Shown piece after piece: positions 6,504-8,188 of a DNA stretch of 8,188 nt. A program made the translations under genes and the position numbers. Numbering within the stretch: position 1 is the first letter of the stretch; each line of letters opens with the position of its first letter. The notes below the pieces were generated by a model that searched no databases, was not told where the DNA came from, and saw only the letters and a program-made list of their open reading frames with translations. The stretch lies in contig DCNF01000088.1 of the NCBI GenBank assembly GCA_002322035.1, forward strand, positions 13,087 to 21,274, written 5' to 3'. The stretch is from Geobacter sp. UBA1603 (lineage in GTDB: Bacteria > Desulfobacterota > Desulfuromonadia > Geobacterales > Pseudopelobacteraceae).

Positions 6504-7445
6504 ATGAAACAGACCAATATTCTGCTGGAAAGCGATACCAACGAGCTTGAGATTGTCGAGTTCCGGATTGACGAGGTTGACGCACGGGGTGAAACGGTCC
6601 CCTGTTATTACGGGGTAAATGTTGCCAAGGTGCGCGAAATTATCCGTCTGCCCCAGATATCGCGGGTCGTCAACGCAAAGCCCGGTGTTGAGGGAATGAT
6701 CAAGCTGCGCGACAAGGTCATCACCATCATCAACCTGGCCCAGGTGCTCGGGAAAAACACCGGAGCAATGCATGCTGACCGGGTGGTGGTGCTTGAGTTC
6801 AATAATCTGATGGTCGGTGTGCTTGTCCATTCGGTATCTCGTATTTACCGGATTTCATGGAAGAATGTCGAGCCGCCCTCACACTCGGTCCAGAGTGATC
6901 AGGTTACCGGGCTGGTCAAGATGGATGACCGCATTATCCTCGTACTTGATTTCGAAAAAATCGTTGGAGAGCTCTGTTCAGAAAGCGCACTCAAGCCGCT
7001 GGATGAGGGCCAGCTTTCACTGGCCGGCGACAACTCCAGCCGTGCCGAGCGGGTGATACTGATTGCCGACGACTCTTTGTTTATTCGCTCGACCCTGGCA
7101 AATTCTCTCAAAGCTGCCGGCTATACGGTGCTTGAGGCGGAAAACGGTGCCGAGGCATGGCAGATCATTTCGCGAACCCTCGATGACTGCGGCCACGATG
7201 CTGCAGCGTTCAGGTCTCGTATCAGTATGCTGATTACCGATGTGGAAATGCCGCAGATGGATGGTCTACATTTGACATCTCTGGTGCGCAAGGAGGAGGT
7301 GCTTAAGGATCTGCCGGTTGCAATTTTTTCTTCCCTTGCCTCCGAGGACAACAAGCGTAAATGGATCGGGCTGGGGGCCAACCGGATTCTAACCAAGCCC
7401 GATCTGCCCAATCTCGTGCGCGTGGCCGACGAATTGACAGCGTAA
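6504..7445 (+). CDS. cheV: Chemotaxis coupling protein CheV (CheW plus receiver)
   Basis: 313 aa, the normal CheV length. Residues 15-160 form a CheW-like domain (YYGVNVAKVREII 36-48, GMIKLRDKVITIINL 64-78, VTGLVKMDDRIILVLDFEKI 134-153) that links receptors to the kinase CheA. Residues 183-313 form a complete receiver: acidic pair Asp189/Asp190, phospho-acceptor Asp246 in TDVEMPQMDG, Ser276 and Lys298 in TKPD. Phosphorylation by CheA is thought to tune receptor coupling during adaptation. I chose ATG 6504 because it starts the normal N-terminus and lies just after GGGGGCGGAA; the frame stays open upstream, but that stretch lies in the promoter. No other chemotaxis gene is in view, and no clear terminator follows, so readthrough into the aroF leader is possible. 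Confidence 0.92.
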   Translation: MKQTNILLESDTNELEIVEFRIDEVDARGETVPCYYGVNVAKVREIIRLPQISRVVNAKPGVEGMIKLRDKVITIINLAQVLGKNTGAMHADRVVVLEFNNLMVGVLVHSVSRIYRISWKNVEPPSHSVQSDQVTGLVKMDDRIILVLDFEKIVGELCSESALKPLDEGQLSLAGDNSSRAERVILIADDSLFIRSTLANSLKAAGYTVLEAENGAEAWQIISRTLDDCGHDAAAFRSRISMLITDVEMPQMDGLHLTSLVRKEEVLKDLPVAIFSSLASEDNKRKWIGLGANRILTKPDLPNLVRVADELTA

Positions 7446-7452
7446 CCCCGAT

Positions 7453-7479
7453 TAGCACTTGACTTTCCAGTCGGTGCTA
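7453..7479 (+). promoter_or_regulatory. Imperfect inverted repeat overlapping the leader promoter
   Basis: TAGCAC (7453-7458) mirrors GTGCTA (7474-7479), and inside them GACT (7461-7464) mirrors AGTC (7469-7472) around TTCC. It could be an operator covering the -35 to -10 region of the leader promoter. As RNA it could form a hairpin ending the cheV transcript, since T-rich DNA (TGATTTATTTCATT) follows. The sequence alone cannot decide between the two. Confidence 0.4.
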
Positions 7480-7488
7480 TGATTTATT
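7459..7488 (+). promoter_or_regulatory. Likely promoter region of the leader-aroF transcript
   Basis: Two readings overlap. One is an extended -10, TGCTATGAT (7475-7483), very like the cheV TGCTATAAT, with no usable -35 at 17 nt; it would start transcription near 7490. The other is TTGACT (7459-7464) with TTTATT 18 nt later (7483-7488), starting near 7495. Both place the RNA start within a few bases of the leader ATG at 7496. Confidence 0.45.
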
Positions 7489-7495
7489 TCATTCC

Positions 7496-7582
7496 ATGAA
7501 TCCTGTAAGCGCTTATGCCGCATATTATTTTTTCTTCTGGTTCGGCTTTTATTTCAGGCCGTCTGCCCGGGGGTGCGTGTAA
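7496..7582 (+). CDS. Aromatic-rich leader peptide controlling the DAHP synthase gene
   Basis: 28 codons from ATG 7496 to TAA 7580-7582; too short for ordinary gene finding. Residues 7-20 hold 11 aromatic residues of 14: Tyr at 7, 10, 11 and 19, Phe at 12, 13, 14, 16, 18 and 20, Trp at 15, with the core [11 protein letters not shown] at 10-20. The tail (21-28) is non-aromatic and its codons form the antiterminator strand. A terminator follows 30 nt after the stop, and the DAHP synthase gene begins at 7713. The composition, position and mutually exclusive hairpins match attenuator leader peptides such as those of pheA, trp and his operons. Shortage of charged tRNA-Phe, tRNA-Tyr or tRNA-Trp should stall the ribosome and allow readthrough. 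No other in-frame start codon exists before the upstream stop at 7460-7462, and no Shine-Dalgarno sequence is visible. Confidence 0.85.
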   Translation: MNPVSAYAAYYFFFWFGFYFRPSARGCV

Positions 7583-7625
7583 GCAACAGGAGCATATAAA
7601 CTACACACATACGCCGGGTGGACGG
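7559..7625 (+). promoter_or_regulatory. Antiterminator pairing of the aromatic attenuator
   Basis: CCGTCTGCCCGG (7559-7570, codons 22-25 of the leader peptide) can form 12 uninterrupted pairs with CCGGGTGGACGG (7614-7625), two of them G-U, across a 43-nt A-rich loop. The second strand is the 5' arm of the terminator, so the two structures exclude each other. A ribosome held on the aromatic codons (about 7514-7555) leaves 7559-7570 free and favours this pairing; a ribosome that moves on occupies it. Confidence 0.75.
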
Positions 7626-7646
7626 ACCGTCCCCCGGCTTTTTTTT
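7613..7646 (+). terminator. Attenuator terminator upstream of the DAHP synthase gene
   Basis: GCCGGG (7613-7618), a bulged T, then GGACG (7620-7624) pair with CGTCC (7628-7632) and CCCGGC (7633-7638), closing a GAC loop. Eight T follow (7639-7646). This is a textbook intrinsic terminator, yet it lies 67 nt before the ATG of aroF and after a peptide ORF, not after a full gene, so its natural role is conditional termination. Confidence 0.9.
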
Positions 7647-7688
7647 GCCGCAACGCGGCAAGGGCCGGGAGAAACCTTCCGGCCCTTG
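7645..7688 (+). other. Two further hairpins between attenuator and aroF ribosome site
   Basis: TTGCCGC (7645-7651) pairs with GCGGCAA (7655-7661) around AAC. Overlapping it by a few bases, a 13-pair stem (7659-7671 with 7676-7688, one G-U) closes an AAAC tetraloop. No T run follows either, so they are not terminators. They end 12 nt before AGGAG (7701-7705). They could protect the 5' end of the readthrough mRNA or insulate the ribosome site; this role is inferred. Confidence 0.55.
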
Positions 7689-7712
7689 TGCGTATGGAAA
7701 AGGAGATGGCAG

Positions 7713-8188
7713 ATGATTATCGTCATGAAGGCAGGAGCAGCAAAAAAAGACAGGGATGAGGTGCTGAAGCGGATTCGTGATCTGGGATACAAGCCCCATG
7801 TGATTCATGGAGCAACCAGGGATGTAATCGGTGCGGTGGGAGACGAGCGCGGCAAAGCGGTCTTGCAGAGTCTGGAGTCGCTGCACGGTGTCGAAAATGT
7901 TGTGCCGATTCTGCAGCCCTACAAGCTGGCTTCCAAAGAGGTCAAGAAAGAAAAAAGCGTAATCAGTATCGCCAACGGCGTGAGCATCGGCGGCAGTCGG
8001 GTTGTTGTTATGGCCGGCCCCTGTTCGGTAGAGAGCGAACGCCAGATCATCGAATCGGCCGAGGCGGTCAAACGGTCCGGGGCACATATCCTCCGTGGCG
8101 GGGCTTTCAAACCCCGTACCTCTCCCTATTCGTTTCAAGGGCTTGAGGAGGACGGGCTGAAACTGCTTGCCAAGGCGCGCGAACTTAC
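7713..8188 (+). CDS. aroF: 3-deoxy-7-phosphoheptulonate (DAHP) synthase, N-terminal part (3' end outside window)
   Basis: 158 codons are visible of an expected ~340. The enzyme joins phosphoenolpyruvate and erythrose 4-phosphate, the entry step of the shikimate pathway. Residues 1-70 (MIIVMKAGA onward) form the ferredoxin-like regulatory domain found in Thermotoga-type DAHP synthases, where it mediates feedback by aromatic amino acids. The barrel then begins: GPCSVES (102-108) with the metal-binding Cys104, and [18 protein letters not shown] (127-144), the phosphoenolpyruvate-binding region. The start is ATG 7713, with AGGAG seven bases ahead. The gene is preceded by an attenuator whose peptide is rich in Phe, Tyr and Trp codons, so supply should be tuned to all three end products, mainly Phe and Tyr. 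The symbol aroF is used in the common annotation sense; aroG-type names would be equally acceptable. Confidence 0.92.
   Translation, partial: MIIVMKAGAAKKDRDEVLKRIRDLGYKPHVIHGATRDVIGAVGDERGKAVLQSLESLHGVENVVPILQPYKLASKEVKKEKSVISIANGVSIGGSRVVVMAGPCSVESERQIIESAEAVKRSGAHILRGGAFKPRTSPYSFQGLEEDGLKLLAKAREL

Noticed and set aside
7506..7515. TAAGCGCTTA perfect palindrome inside the leader peptide
   Set aside because: It is only 10 bp, has no loop for an RNA hairpin, and lies within codons 4-7 of the peptide; probably chance, although a binding site cannot be excluded.
7554..8138. Open minus-strand frame of 194 codons opposite the leader and aroF
   Set aside because: The plus strand carries a clear DAHP synthase with its own ribosome site and an attenuator, and the antisense product resembles nothing recognisable.

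Overview
The window looks like chromosomal DNA from a Geobacter-like bacterium (Desulfuromonadota). The grounds are a tandemly repeated c7-type multiheme cytochrome with CXXCH motifs, an HDOD/GGDEF signalling cluster, a CheV coupling protein, and a DAHP synthase of the type with an N-terminal ferredoxin-like domain. The lineage is inferred from gene content and style, not from any database match. Nothing suggests a plasmid, phage or insertion sequence.

Layout. 1-369 (+): C-terminal part of a repeated c-type cytochrome, followed by a strong intrinsic terminator. 2660 down to 489 (-): a three-gene signalling operon read from a good sigma70-type promoter. It encodes a 109-aa protein, an HDOD protein and a pseudo-receiver/GGDEF protein; the genes overlap by 14 and 4 nt. 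3644-2853 (-): a TauE/SafE (TSUP) anion permease. 3783-4157 (+): the fluoride channel CrcB/FluC, divergent from the permease and with its own promoter. 6352-4306 (-): anthranilate synthase components I and II (trpE, trpG), 1 nt apart, from a TTGACA promoter. 6504-7445 (+): cheV (CheW plus receiver domains), divergent from trpE. 7446-7712: an attenuator-type leader. 7713-8188 (+): start of a DAHP synthase gene (aroF type), cut by the window end.

The most interesting element is the leader at 7446-7712. A 28-codon peptide ORF (7496-7582) has 11 aromatic codons among residues 7-20 (6 Phe, 4 Tyr, 1 Trp). An intrinsic terminator with eight T follows at 7613-7646, ahead of the enzyme that commits carbon to Phe, Tyr and Trp. 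Codons 22-25 of the peptide can form 12 continuous pairs (two of them G-U) with the 5' arm of the terminator, giving a mutually exclusive antiterminator. This is the full logic of ribosome-mediated attenuation responding to charged aromatic tRNAs. The promoter seems to lie so close that the leader peptide would be nearly leaderless.

How the genes fit together: DAHP synthase makes the first intermediate of the shikimate pathway, and TrpE/TrpG divert chorismate to tryptophan. The two sit on either side of a chemotaxis coupling gene. The HDOD/GGDEF operon and cheV are separate signal-transduction units. The cytochrome belongs to extracytoplasmic electron transfer. CrcB and the TSUP permease are stand-alone anion transport genes.
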